Shown here piece by piece: positions 43,979-52,711 of a stretch of DNA of 64,000 nt. The stretch spans positions 7,343-71,342 of the forward strand of contig DBMR01000078.1 in assembly GCA_002298785.1 (NCBI GenBank), written 5' to 3'. The first letter of the stretch is position 1. Each line of letters starts with the position of its first letter. The position numbers were made by a program, and so were the translations under genes. The DNA comes from Verrucomicrobia subdivision 3 bacterium UBA693 (lineage in GTDB: Bacteria > Verrucomicrobiota > Verrucomicrobiia > Limisphaerales > UBA8199). Below the pieces are notes generated by a model that saw nothing but the letters and a program-made list of their open reading frames with translations, searched no databases and was not told where the DNA came from.

Positions 43979-45385
43979 TTAGGAGGCCTGGTTGATTTCT
44001 TCTATGCCGCCTTTCATGTAGAAGTTGCCTTCCGGCACTTCGTCATGTTTGCCCTCCAGGATTTCCTTGAACCCGCGCACAGTTTCGGCCACCGGGACTT
44101 GCTTGCCTTCACGTCCCGTGAAGACCTGGGCCACGCTGAACGGCTGACTCAGGAAGCGTTGAATCTTCCGGGCTCGAAAAACCGTGAGCTTGTCGTCCGG
44201 CGAAAGCTCGTCCATGCCCAGGATCGCAATGATATCCTGGAGGTCCTTGTAACGCTGGAGCACGCGTTGCACGCCGCGGGCGACGTCGTAATGCTCCTGT
44301 CCGACGATCTCGGGCGCCAGGGCACGTGAGGTCGAAGCCAGTGGGTCCACTGCGGGATAAATGCCCAACTCGGCAATGGAACGTTCCAGAACGATCGTGG
44401 CATCCAAATGTGCGAACGTGGTCGCCGGTGCGGGGTCAGTCAAGTCGTCAGCCGGCACATACACCGCCTGGAAGGAGGTGATGGAACCCTTCTTCGTGGA
44501 GGTAATGCGTTCCTGCAGATCACCCATTTCCGCCGCCAGGGTCGGCTGGTAACCGACCGCACTTGGGGTGCGCCCGAGGAGTGCGGACACTTCGGAACCG
44601 GCTTGCGAGAAACGGAAAATGTTATCCACGAAGAGCAGCACGTCCTGGTTCTTCTCATCGCGAAAATATTCCGTAATCGCCAGCCCCGACAGCGCCACGC
44701 GCAGACGCGCTCCGGGTGGTTCGTTCATCTGGCCGTAAACCAGCGCGATCTTGGATTCGCCCAGATTCTTCTGCTTGATCACCTCGGCCTCGGACATTTC
44801 CGAGTAAAGATCGTTGCCTTCACGAGTGCGCTCCCCTACCCCGGCGAACACAGACACACCGCCATGGAGTTTGGCAATGTTATTGATTAGCTCCATGATG
44901 ACGACGGTCTTGCCGACGCCGGCGCCACCAAACGCGCCGACCTTGCCGCCTTTCAGGAAGGGACAGATCAGGTCAATGACTTTGATGCCGGTCATCAATA
45001 CCTGGGGCGATGTGGATTGGTCCACCAACGCCGGTGCCGGTCGATGAATCGGGTAGAACTTGTCGGCCTTAACCGGTCCACGCTCATCCACGGGATTGCC
45101 GGTGACGTCGAAGACCCGGCCCATGACGCATTCGCCGACGGGCATCGAGATGGGGCTGCCGGTGTCGACGACCTCGCAGCCGCGCTTGAGGCCCTCAGTG
45201 CTGGACATGGCCACGGTGCGCACCCAGTTGTCGCCCAGGTGCTGCTGGACCTCCAGCGTCAGCCGGGTGGTCGTGTCCTGCACTTTGAACTCGACCGTGA
45301 GTGCGTTGTAGATTCCCGGCAGGTTTTCCGGAAACTCCACATCCACCACCGGACCGATGACTTGAACAATTTTGCCTTTATTCAT
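43979..45385 (-). CDS. atpD: ATP synthase F1 beta subunit
   Basis: A 468-residue catalytic subunit. The Walker A is GGAGVGKTV and the DELSEED-loop region reads GMDELSPDD. LVYGQMNEPPGARLRVALSGL and LLFVDNIFRFSQAGSEVSALLGRTPSAVGYQPTL (shown split from one block) are family signatures. It binds and hydrolyses or synthesises ATP in F1. It lies between atpG and atpC in standard order. Confidence 0.98.
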   Translation of the reverse strand: MNKGKIVQVIGPVVDVEFPENLPGIYNALTVEFKVQDTTTRLTLEVQQHLGDNWVRTVAMSSTEGLKRGCEVVDTGSPISMPVGECVMGRVFDVTGNPVDERGPVKADKFYPIHRPAPALVDQSTSPQVLMTGIKVIDLICPFLKGGKVGAFGGAGVGKTVVIMELINNIAKLHGGVSVFAGVGERTREGNDLYSEMSEAEVIKQKNLGESKIALVYGQMNEPPGARLRVALSGLAITEYFRDEKNQDVLLFVDNIFRFSQAGSEVSALLGRTPSAVGYQPTLAAEMGDLQERITSTKKGSITSFQAVYVPADDLTDPAPATTFAHLDATIVLERSIAELGIYPAVDPLASTSRALAPEIVGQEHYDVARGVQRVLQRYKDLQDIIAILGMDELSPDDKLTVFRARKIQRFLSQPFSVAQVFTGREGKQVPVAETVRGFKEILEGKHDEVPEGNFYMKGGIEEINQAS

Positions 45386-45412
45386 GCAATTAAATCGGAT
45401 GATCGACAGGGG

Positions 45413-46291
45413 TTAGCCCAGGGCCATCGCCGCGCTCGAGATTTCGAGCAATTCCTTGGTAATGGCCGCCTGCCGCATTTTGTTGTATTCGAGCGTGAGA
45501 TCCTTGATGAGTTGCTTGGCGTTGTCGGTGGCGTTCTTCATGGCTACCATGCGAGCGCTTTGCTCGCTGGCGCGGGCTTCGAGCAACACCTGATAAATCT
45601 GGTAATTGAGGTAGTGCGGCAGCATCGCGCTCATAACGCCCTCGGCGCTAGGTTCGAAGATGAACTCGGTTCCGCTTCGAGCAAGTTCCTGACTCATGGC
45701 CTCGCCCTTGACATCCGTGGCGAATGCCTTGATCTCGCCAATCGGCAGGATTTGCATCATTTCCGGTTTTTGGGTGAGGGTGGAAATGAAATTGGTGAAT
45801 AAAACATCCACCCGATCCACCTCACCACTCAGGAACAGCTCGCGCAGGAACTTGGAAATGGCCCGGGCCTCGCTGAATTGCGGTGTGTCCTTGTAAGTAA
45901 ACTCTGCTTTCAACTCCCGCTTGGTGCGCGCCACAAACAAGGCCGCCTTTTTGCCGGCAGTAACAAATATGGTCGTGTTTTTGTCGACTTTGGCGGCTTC
46001 GCGCAGCAAGTTGCTGTTCAGGGCCCCGCAGAGTCCTTTATCGGAACTCACCACCAACAAAGCCCGGCGATCTCCGGTCCGTTCCTCCATCAACGGGTGC
46101 TTGAAATCGCTCGCAGCTGCCGAAATCTCACTCAGCACCTTGTTCATCATCTCCGCATACGGCCGCCCCGCCACCGCCGACTGTTGCGCTTTGCGCATCT
46201 TCGACGCCGCAACCATCTGCATGGCCTTGGTAATCTGTGCGGTGTTCTTGACCGACTTGATGCGTCGGCGAATGTCGCGAGTGCTCGGCAT
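45413..46291 (-). CDS. atpG: ATP synthase F1 gamma subunit
   Basis: A 292-residue rotor-shaft protein. The N-terminal coil STRDIRRRIKSVKNTAQITK, with KAMQMVAASKMRKAQ, and the C-terminal ARASEQSARMVAMKNATDNA are diagnostic. VVSSDKGLCGALNSNLLRE marks the central Rossmann-like domain. It turns inside the alpha3beta3 hexamer. Its start is only 3 bases from the atpA stop, so the two are likely translationally coupled. Confidence 0.97.
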   Translation of the reverse strand: MPSTRDIRRRIKSVKNTAQITKAMQMVAASKMRKAQQSAVAGRPYAEMMNKVLSEISAAASDFKHPLMEERTGDRRALLVVSSDKGLCGALNSNLLREAAKVDKNTTIFVTAGKKAALFVARTKRELKAEFTYKDTPQFSEARAISKFLRELFLSGEVDRVDVLFTNFISTLTQKPEMMQILPIGEIKAFATDVKGEAMSQELARSGTEFIFEPSAEGVMSAMLPHYLNYQIYQVLLEARASEQSARMVAMKNATDNAKQLIKDLTLEYNKMRQAAITKELLEISSAAMALG

Positions 46292-46294
46292 CGA

Positions 46295-47830
46295 TTACTT
46301 GGAGTAGGTTTGTTTGAATTCCGTCACGGCGGCCTTCAGGTCCGCGGTCAACGCATCGCTGAGCGTCTTTTCCTGCGAAATCTTGGCCATCAACTCCGTC
46401 TTCCGGCTGCTCAGGAATTCGGTCAACTTGGATTGGAAGTCCTTGATCTTTTCTACGGCGACATCATCCATGAACCCGTTCTGTACGGTCCACAGGATGG
46501 CCACTTGCGCTTCCAGCGCGATGGGCTGGTATTGCGGTTGTTTGAAAACTTCGATGATGCGTTTGCCACGCTCGATCTGGGCCTGAGTCTTGGCATCCAA
46601 ATCCGAGCCGAACTGAGCGAAGGCCGCCAGTTCGCGGAATTGCGCCAAGTCCCCTTTCAAGCGGCCAGCCACCTGCTTCATGGCCTTTACCTGGGCTGCA
46701 GAACCCACGCGGGATACCGACAAACCCACCGAGATCGCCGGACGCACACCCTGGTAAAACAAATCCGTTTCCAGGTAAATCTGCCCGTCGGTTATGGAAA
46801 TGACGTTCGTCGGAATGTAAGCCGAGACGTCGCCGGCCTGCGTTTCAATGATCGGCAGGGCAGTGACCGAACCGTTCCCGAACTTCTCACTGACACGCGC
46901 GGCGCGTTCTAGCAAGCGGCTGTGGAGGTAGAACACGTCACCGGGATAGGCCTCGCGTCCCGAGGGGCGCTTAAGAACCAGCGATACCTGCCGATAAGCC
47001 ACCGCGTGCTTCGAAAGGTCATCGTAGATGATCAGCGCATCCAAGCCATTATCCATGAACCACTCACCCATCGCCGCCCCGGCGAACGGAGCCAGGTATT
47101 GGTTCGAGGCGGAATCGGAGGCGGAAGCGGCAACCACGATGGTGTAAGGCATCGCACCCGCTTCTTCGAGCACGGAGATCACCCGGGCGATGTTCGATTG
47201 CTTCTGCCCAATCGCGACATAAATACAATAGAGCGGGCGATAGGATTTATCACCGGCGGCCTCGGCGGCTTTATTCAGGCGCGCCTGGCTAATGATGGTA
47301 TCCACGCAGATGGTGGTCTTGCCCGTCGAGCGATCGCCAATGATCAACTCGCGCTGACCGCGTCCGATCGGGATCATGGCGTCCACCGCCATAATACCGG
47401 TTTGCACCGGCTGGCTCACGGATTTGCGCTTGATGATGCCCGGAGCAATCTTTTCGACCGGATAGTTGGTCTCGGCCTTGATCTCGCCCTTCCCATCCAC
47501 CGGTTGTCCCAGAGTATTGACCACCCGTCCCAGCAATCCCTTGCCCACCGGCACCTGTAGCAATTTGCCCGTGGTGCGGACTTCCGTGCCCTCTCCAATC
47601 TTGGTGTAATCGCCCAGAATGATGGCGCCGACCTCGGTCTCTTCCAGGTTTAGCGCCAGCCCAACGACGCCATCACCAAAATCCAACATCTCGTTGAGCA
47701 TCGCGTCGGTGAGCCCTTCGATTTTGGCCACACCGTCCCCAATTTCCCGGACTACTCCGACATTCTGCTTCGCGGCGGATTGCTTCACGCCGGCGATCTG
47801 CGACTCAATTTCCTGAAGTATATTGCTCAT
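46295..47830 (-). CDS. atpA: ATP synthase F1 alpha subunit
   Basis: A 511-residue protein from the ATG at 47830 (MSNILQEIESQIAGVKQSA); an in-frame ATG at 47851 exists. The Walker A is GDRSTGKT. Other signatures are MIPIGRGQRELIIG, the YDDLSKHAVAYRQVSLVLKR region and PGDVFYLHSRLLERAA, with ISVGLSVSRVGSAAQ near the C-terminal third. It is non-catalytic in nucleotide turnover but essential for F1. Standard position after atpH. Confidence 0.98.
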   Translation of the reverse strand: MSNILQEIESQIAGVKQSAAKQNVGVVREIGDGVAKIEGLTDAMLNEMLDFGDGVVGLALNLEETEVGAIILGDYTKIGEGTEVRTTGKLLQVPVGKGLLGRVVNTLGQPVDGKGEIKAETNYPVEKIAPGIIKRKSVSQPVQTGIMAVDAMIPIGRGQRELIIGDRSTGKTTICVDTIISQARLNKAAEAAGDKSYRPLYCIYVAIGQKQSNIARVISVLEEAGAMPYTIVVAASASDSASNQYLAPFAGAAMGEWFMDNGLDALIIYDDLSKHAVAYRQVSLVLKRPSGREAYPGDVFYLHSRLLERAARVSEKFGNGSVTALPIIETQAGDVSAYIPTNVISITDGQIYLETDLFYQGVRPAISVGLSVSRVGSAAQVKAMKQVAGRLKGDLAQFRELAAFAQFGSDLDAKTQAQIERGKRIIEVFKQPQYQPIALEAQVAILWTVQNGFMDDVAVEKIKDFQSKLTEFLSSRKTELMAKISQEKTLSDALTADLKAAVTEFKQTYSK

Positions 47831-47866
47831 ATTCGTTCCACTCAAAATCAACTCCGTACTGGGGCC

Positions 47867-48271
47867 TTAAAATGCCTCCTGCAGGCTCTTCAGCTTGGCC
47901 TGAATGCTGCCGTCATAAACGTCACTGCCCACCTTGATGCGTAACCCGCCAATCAGCGCCGGGTTTTGCGCAAACGATATGCTCAAACCCGGCCCGTAAA
48001 TCCGAGTGAGATCCGCGCGGACCCCCTCCTGTAGTTCCGTAGCCAGCGGCGTGACACTTTCGATTCGGGCGGTGCGGCGTTCAATCTCCAGCTTAACCAG
48101 CCGCTGAAAATGCGATAGAATTCCCAGGTAACCCCGAGGTTTGCCGGCAACCACCTTGGAAACGGTCTCACGCACCCGGCCCTCGTCCATCACCCCATTC
48201 ACCAGGCACGCACGATATAACTGCTTGGCTTCGCGCCGGGATTGTTTGGAAATATTCATGCGTTCAGGCAA
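47867..48271 (-). CDS. atpH: ATP synthase F1 delta subunit, short form
   Basis: A 134-residue protein; an in-frame ATG four codons in (MNISKQSRREAKQLYRACL) is an alternative. The C-terminal block FAQNPALIGGLRIKVGSDVYDGSIQ is the clear delta signature (NPxLIGGxxIxxGxxxxDxSI). Canonical delta subunits are about 175-180 residues, so around 45 residues of the N-terminal helical bundle, which binds the alpha N-terminus, are missing or shortened. Position between atpF and atpA supports the assignment. No frameshift is apparent upstream: atpF ends normally 9 bases before. Confidence 0.88.
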   Translation of the reverse strand: MPERMNISKQSRREAKQLYRACLVNGVMDEGRVRETVSKVVAGKPRGYLGILSHFQRLVKLEIERRTARIESVTPLATELQEGVRADLTRIYGPGLSISFAQNPALIGGLRIKVGSDVYDGSIQAKLKSLQEAF

Positions 48272-48280
48272 CCTCGCGGC

Positions 48281-48808
48281 TTAGGCCGACACCTGTCGGG
48301 CGGTTTCTTCCGCCAGGCGCTTGTGATCTTCGGGTGTCAAAATCTTGCCCGTCACCGTCGCCGTGGTCTGTACCACTAGCCGGCCCACCTCGCGCTTCAG
48401 CTCCGCGAGCATCCGAGCGTGGTCCGCTGCTGCCGCTTCCCTGGCCTTGGCGATGATCTGTTCCGCAGCCGCGATGGCTTTTTGGGTTTCCTGCTCCTGC
48501 ACCCGCGCCGCTGCCGCGCGCGCTTCTTCGATCAATTTCACCGCTTGCGCATTGGCTTGTTGCAGCGTTTCCTGTCTTTGACTCTCAGCCTTGGCGAGCT
48601 CGTCTTTCATCTTATCCGCATTCGCCATGCTCTCCGCGATGAGTTGCCGCCGCTCTTCCAGCATGTCCACCACGCGCTTGTAGGCGAAGCGGTGCAACAA
48701 AAACGCCACCAGCCCAAAGCTGATGACTTGCGCGATGAAGTGCGGCCAATCCACGCCGAACTCCCGCGCTGTATCACCAATGATTCCACCAAACATGATC
48801 AGGTTCAT
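48281..48808 (-). CDS. atpF: ATP synthase Fo b subunit
   Basis: A 175-residue protein. One N-terminal membrane helix (HFIAQVISFGLVAFLLHRFA) is followed by a long charged Ala/Glu/Lys/Gln coiled coil (MKDELAKAESQRQETLQQAN, KAIAAAEQIIAKAREAAAAD) that forms the peripheral stalk. The C-terminus GRLVVQTTATVTGKILTPEDHKRL fits the family. Only one b gene is present, so the stalk is probably a homodimer. Confidence 0.95.
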   Translation of the reverse strand: MNLIMFGGIIGDTAREFGVDWPHFIAQVISFGLVAFLLHRFAYKRVVDMLEERRQLIAESMANADKMKDELAKAESQRQETLQQANAQAVKLIEEARAAAARVQEQETQKAIAAAEQIIAKAREAAAADHARMLAELKREVGRLVVQTTATVTGKILTPEDHKRLAEETARQVSA

Positions 48809-48888
48809 ACGGTCAAAATATCTTTGCTCAAGACACCGCAGCCGGGATCTTTCGACCCCGGCTGCGGCTCAATGAGTCCGCGCCAGGA

Positions 48889-49122
48889 TTAACCCTGCGC
48901 CGGCCAGGCTTTCGTCGCCAAAAAGATCGCGAAGAACACGATCCCTTCCGCAAAGGCGATGGCCAGAATCGATTGCACCAGGATCTTCGTCGCCGCGCCG
49001 GGATTGCGTCCCACCGCTTCCGAAGCCTTTGCACCGATCAGACCGACGCCGATGGCCGCGCCCAGCGCCGCCAGACCGATATGAATATTACCGGTCACTT
49101 GTGCCAGTATTGGCATCAACAT
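48889..49122 (-). CDS. atpE: ATP synthase Fo c subunit (proteolipid)
   Basis: A 77-residue hairpin protein. Helix 1 carries the Gly-rich GLAALGAAIGVGLIG, the loop is RNPGA, and helix 2 has ILAIAFAEGIVFFAIF with the ion-binding Glu. The Gly just after the Glu, and the lack of a Gln in helix 1, argue for proton rather than sodium binding. This is inference from known sodium-type c-ring residues. The ring of these subunits drives rotation. Confidence 0.95.
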   Translation of the reverse strand: MLMPILAQVTGNIHIGLAALGAAIGVGLIGAKASEAVGRNPGAATKILVQSILAIAFAEGIVFFAIFLATKAWPAQG

Positions 49123-49221
49123 AGTTGTTTTCCTTTCTTAACTCGACGGCTCCCGCGATTGAACACGGTCAAACCACCGAAATCATTGCATGCAACGTCC
49201 CAGCCTTTTGGCCGGCCAGCC

Positions 49222-50133
49222 TCAATGGTGCGCACCGCCAGACTCCTCATCGTGCTCGCAAATTAGCATCGTGAACACCGCCGTCAGCAGCATGAACACG
49301 AGCGCCTGCACGATCCCCACCAGCAGCTCCATAAAATAAAACGGAATCGGTATCAGTACCCGGCCCAACCAGCCCGGCATCAGGTTGGCCATCGATTCCA
49401 GCATGTTTTCACCGGCAAAAATATTCCCATACAACCGGAAGCTCAACGAAACCGGACGGAACATGATCGAGATCACCTCGAGCACCCCGACCGCCAGGAA
49501 CACCACGACCATCAGCACTTTAAGAAATCCCGTTGTGTCCCCCTTGGGAGCGAACAAATGCTTCAGAAAACCCACTGGGCCATTGACTTGCAGCGCCCAG
49601 ACCGTCCAGCACAGGAAGAAGATCATCGACATCGCCAAGGTCATGTTCAAATCCGCGTTCACCCCACGGAACCACGGCTCCGCCACTTTGAATCCCTCGT
49701 CGGTCTGGTGCCCATACCCTATGGTTCCCACCCCCGGCAGCAACCCAAGCCAGTTCGACCACAGGATGAAAATGAAGATTGTAGCGAAAAACCAAAAAGT
49801 CTTTTTCACCAACATCGTCCCGATCACCCCTTCGAGAAATCCGTAGAGCCCCTCCACCACCCATTCCAGAAAATTCTGCGCGCCGGAAGGCACCCGCTTC
49901 ATGTCTCGGGTCGCGACTTGCGCGAACACGATCAACACCAGCGCCACCGCCCACGTGATCAGCATGGAGTTGGTAATGGGAAAACCGCCGATGCTCCACA
50001 ACTCGACCGCTTTAGCGGGAATTCCGTGGTGAGCCTCCGCCGCCCCGGCCACTTCATGGGCCGCCTCGGCCGCAAAAGCAGTAAGGCCGGAAAACAGAAG
50101 TCCGGTTGCCACTATTAGACTCGACAGACGCAT
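49222..50133 (-). CDS. atpB: ATP synthase Fo a subunit
   Basis: A 303-residue membrane protein from the ATG at 50133 (MRLSSLIVATGLLFSGLTAF); an in-frame ATG at 50154 also exists. The N-terminus looks like a cleavable signal, followed by a His/Ala-rich segment. The essential Arg helix is FRLYGNIFAGENMLESM, with the conserved Arg in SLSFRLYGN. The C-terminus (ELLVGIVQALVFMLLTAVFT) forms the last helices. It makes the ion half-channels. It is the first gene of atpBEFHAGDC; no atpI precedes it. Confidence 0.96.
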   Translation of the reverse strand: MRLSSLIVATGLLFSGLTAFAAEAAHEVAGAAEAHHGIPAKAVELWSIGGFPITNSMLITWAVALVLIVFAQVATRDMKRVPSGAQNFLEWVVEGLYGFLEGVIGTMLVKKTFWFFATIFIFILWSNWLGLLPGVGTIGYGHQTDEGFKVAEPWFRGVNADLNMTLAMSMIFFLCWTVWALQVNGPVGFLKHLFAPKGDTTGFLKVLMVVVFLAVGVLEVISIMFRPVSLSFRLYGNIFAGENMLESMANLMPGWLGRVLIPIPFYFMELLVGIVQALVFMLLTAVFTMLICEHDEESGGAHH

Positions 50134-50213
50134 TGTACGAAATACTAATACCAAGGCACAATCTGTACCCCGGTGTCAACTTTAATTACTGAAGCCGGGC
50201 CAAGTTGCATCAA

Positions 50214-50229
50214 TGTGAAATATTTCACA
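50214..50229. promoter_or_regulatory. 16-bp perfect palindrome upstream of atp operon: Rex- or CRP/FNR-type operator
   Basis: TGTGAAATATTTCACA is a perfect dyad located 81-96 bases upstream of the atpB start. Read on the minus strand with one extra flanking base it matches the Rex consensus TTGTGAA-N4-TTCACAA at 17 of 18 positions. It also matches TGTGA-N6-TCACA, the CRP-family consensus. It lies 115 bases upstream of the divergent URO-D-like gene, so it might control either direction. I found no second copy in the window by eye. Confidence 0.7.
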
Positions 50230-50344
50230 AGGCCTTTTTTTAAAAAATCCGGGAATCCTTCCCCGAAACCAACCCAACCTGTCCCTTACACTGTTGCCAT
50301 CTCGTCCCGGAAGTTTACGATGCGTCCTCAGAATCTGATCAGCT

Positions 50345-51514
50345 ATGCAACCGAAGGAAACCCTGACACCGCGGGAACGCGTGCTCAAAGCGCTCAATCA
50401 TGAAGTTCCAGACCGTGTGCCGATTGATCTGGGAGGCAACCAGACCGGCATTCACAAAAACGCGTATCGAGCGCTGGTCGAACGCCTTGGGCTGGCGGAG
50501 GAGATCGAGATCATGGATGCGGTCCAGCAACTGGCTCGGCCGAGCGAAGCGGTGCTGCAGCGCCTGCGGGTGGACACCCGCTACATTGCCGCCAGCGCGC
50601 CCGAATCCTGGAAAGGTGGAATCACCCGCGCTTGCCGAGACGGTCACAACTGGCAGGACCTGACAGATGAATTCGGCATTCGCTGGTCCATGCCCGAGGA
50701 CGCCCCCTACTACATGGACATCACCTTACACCCGCTGGCCGGGGCTACACTGGCGGACGTCAGGAACCATCCCTGGCCCAAAGGCGATGATCCTAGCCGC
50801 TTCGCCGGATTGCGGGAGCGGGCGTTACGGATCAGAAAGGAAACCCCGTACGCTGTGGTCAGCGGCATTTCTGGCGTCGTTTATGAGATTTGCTGGTACC
50901 TCCGGGGCCTCGAACAGTGGTTTTGCGATCTGATGGACAACACGGAATTCTGCGAGGCGATGCTGGATCAAACGCTGAAATTCTGGATGGATTGGTTCCG
51001 AGTCTTCCTGGACGAAGTAGGCGACGTGGTGGACGTCATCATGATTGGAGACGACCTGGCCGGGCAAAATGGCCCGTTGTTTAATCCCGCCATTTACCGG
51101 CGTATCGTCAAGCCCCGGCATAAGCGCTTAGTCAAATACATTCGCTCTCGGACCCAGGCTAAAATCTGGTATCACACTTGCGGAGCCTGTGCCGACCTGA
51201 TCCCGGAGATCATCGATAATGGCGCCCATATCCTGAATCCCGTCCAGGTGAGCGCACGGAACATGGATCCAGCTACGCTGAAGCGTCGGTTTGGCGAGCA
51301 GATTGTTTTCTGGGGTGGTGGCGTGGACGCCCAACATATTTTACCGCGCGGTACGCCTGCCGAAGTGTCGGAAAATGTCCGACGCAACCTCGAGGCCTTC
51401 ATGCCTCACGGGGGCTACGTGTTCAACAACGTCCACAACATCCAGGGCGAAGTGCCCCCGGACAATATCCTGGCGATGTTCGACACTGCCTTCGAATACG
51501 GATTTTACCGTTAG
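50345..51514 (+). CDS. URO-D superfamily methyltransferase-like protein (HxC variant)
   Basis: A 389-residue protein starting MQPKETLTPRERVLKALNHE. The presumed zinc motif HTCG (in IWYHTCGACADLIPEI) matches the HxC of corrinoid:coenzyme M-type methyltransferases. NPVQVSARNMDPATLKRRFG, FWGGGVDAQHILPRGTP and VFNNVHNIQGEVPPDN are typical of the large non-haem URO-D-like group common in Verrucomicrobia. True HemE porphyrin-binding residues are absent. Methyl transfer is plausible but the donor and the corrinoid protein are not present nearby. It contrasts with the DxD variant at 15494-16492. Confidence 0.82.
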   Translation: MQPKETLTPRERVLKALNHEVPDRVPIDLGGNQTGIHKNAYRALVERLGLAEEIEIMDAVQQLARPSEAVLQRLRVDTRYIAASAPESWKGGITRACRDGHNWQDLTDEFGIRWSMPEDAPYYMDITLHPLAGATLADVRNHPWPKGDDPSRFAGLRERALRIRKETPYAVVSGISGVVYEICWYLRGLEQWFCDLMDNTEFCEAMLDQTLKFWMDWFRVFLDEVGDVVDVIMIGDDLAGQNGPLFNPAIYRRIVKPRHKRLVKYIRSRTQAKIWYHTCGACADLIPEIIDNGAHILNPVQVSARNMDPATLKRRFGEQIVFWGGGVDAQHILPRGTPAEVSENVRRNLEAFMPHGGYVFNNVHNIQGEVPPDNILAMFDTAFEYGFYR

Positions 51515-51515
51515 A

Positions 51516-52592
51516 TCACAACCCCCTGCCCAGGTTGCCGAACCGGAGCTTTACGCCGTGCCAGGCCACCATGACCGCGACCTCATCGATGCCGGTTTGA
51601 TAAATCGCGGGCCAGGTGAAAATCTTGCCGCTCCCCACGTCCCAGGGTGGCGCCCCCGTGCTGTGCCACGTGCGACCATAGTCGTCACTGCACGAAACCA
51701 CATTCGCACACGAAACCAGCAGCAGACGCCCGTGTGTGAGGGAGGTAATCCAAGGACCCGCATGGTGACCGGGTATTTGTTGACCGAGACCGGGCGGCCA
51801 ATGTTCTCCATCTGGTGACGTTTTGTAATAAACATCCGCATCCCCCAGATCGACAACTTCGTAAACCGCGATAAATCTGCCGTCTGCCATCCGCGTCACA
51901 ACCGGCATGCCGGGACGCAGACTGCCCCCGCCAGGTTCCGCTGCCAGCATTATCTCCGCGCCCCAGTGCTCACCCTGGTCTTCGGAGATGCGCAAGGAGC
52001 ACACCTGGCTGAAGGCCGGGTTTTCGGCGGCATGCTTTTCATTGGCATAAGCCACCGCCAACCGCCCATCTCGCAACTGGTAGAAATGAGGTTCCCACAA
52101 TCCCCTACCTTTCAGTGTCCCGGGCGGACCTTCGTTCGCATCGATGTTGCTCCAATATTTCCAGGTCTGCCCGCGATCGGCACTGCGATAGACTGGGAGC
52201 CGATACGATTGCCCTTCCACCAGCGAGCGCCCGGTCAGCAGCACGGGGCCATTCGTTAACTGAATGAGTTCCCCGTTATCCATGAATCTCGCCCCCTCCT
52301 CCACCATCGACAACCCAACCCAGGTACGGGCCGAGTCCCGGCTCAATCGAAGCTGGAGGATGCTATTCGTTCCATTAAACCGTGTGTGCACGCATAACCA
52401 ATCGCTATGAGCGATGTTGATCATTCGCCCCCAGCCGCCGGGTGAAACAAAATTCGACGTTCCCCAGGTGATCCTTTCGGCGGCGGCGGCCCCGTGAACT
52501 TCGCCCGCGCGGATGTTTCCTCCGGTCAGGAGCGATAATGCCAATGCCATCAAGAGAGTCCAGGCCAGGCGATCAGATCGAGTAGCTGCCAC
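51516..52592 (-). CDS. Secreted sialidase-like beta-propeller (Asp-box) protein
   Basis: A 358-residue protein with a signal peptide (about residues 8-29). Three Asp-boxes of the form SxDxGxxW are visible: SADRGQTW, SEDQGEHW and SDDYGRTW. With LWEPHFYQLRDGRLAVAYANE this gives a six-bladed sialidase/BNR fold. The catalytic Arg triad and Tyr of true sialidases were not confirmed, so exo-alpha-sialidase activity is only suggested. Its stop lies 1 base from that of the convergent URO-D-like gene. It likely acts on exported glycans. Confidence 0.82.
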   Translation of the reverse strand: MAATRSDRLAWTLLMALALSLLTGGNIRAGEVHGAAAAERITWGTSNFVSPGGWGRMINIAHSDWLCVHTRFNGTNSILQLRLSRDSARTWVGLSMVEEGARFMDNGELIQLTNGPVLLTGRSLVEGQSYRLPVYRSADRGQTWKYWSNIDANEGPPGTLKGRGLWEPHFYQLRDGRLAVAYANEKHAAENPAFSQVCSLRISEDQGEHWGAEIMLAAEPGGGSLRPGMPVVTRMADGRFIAVYEVVDLGDADVYYKTSPDGEHWPPGLGQQIPGHHAGPWITSLTHGRLLLVSCANVVSCSDDYGRTWHSTGAPPWDVGSGKIFTWPAIYQTGIDEVAVMVAWHGVKLRFGNLGRGL

Positions 52593-52711
52593 GCCGCTAC
52601 AATATTAGACCGGAGGGGTAGCGTCAAAACACGCCGCTGTCCACCGGGTTCCAAACTTGCCTTAGGGAATAAATGAGGCTATAGGAGTGCTCAGCAACTG
52701 AGCCTACCGTT

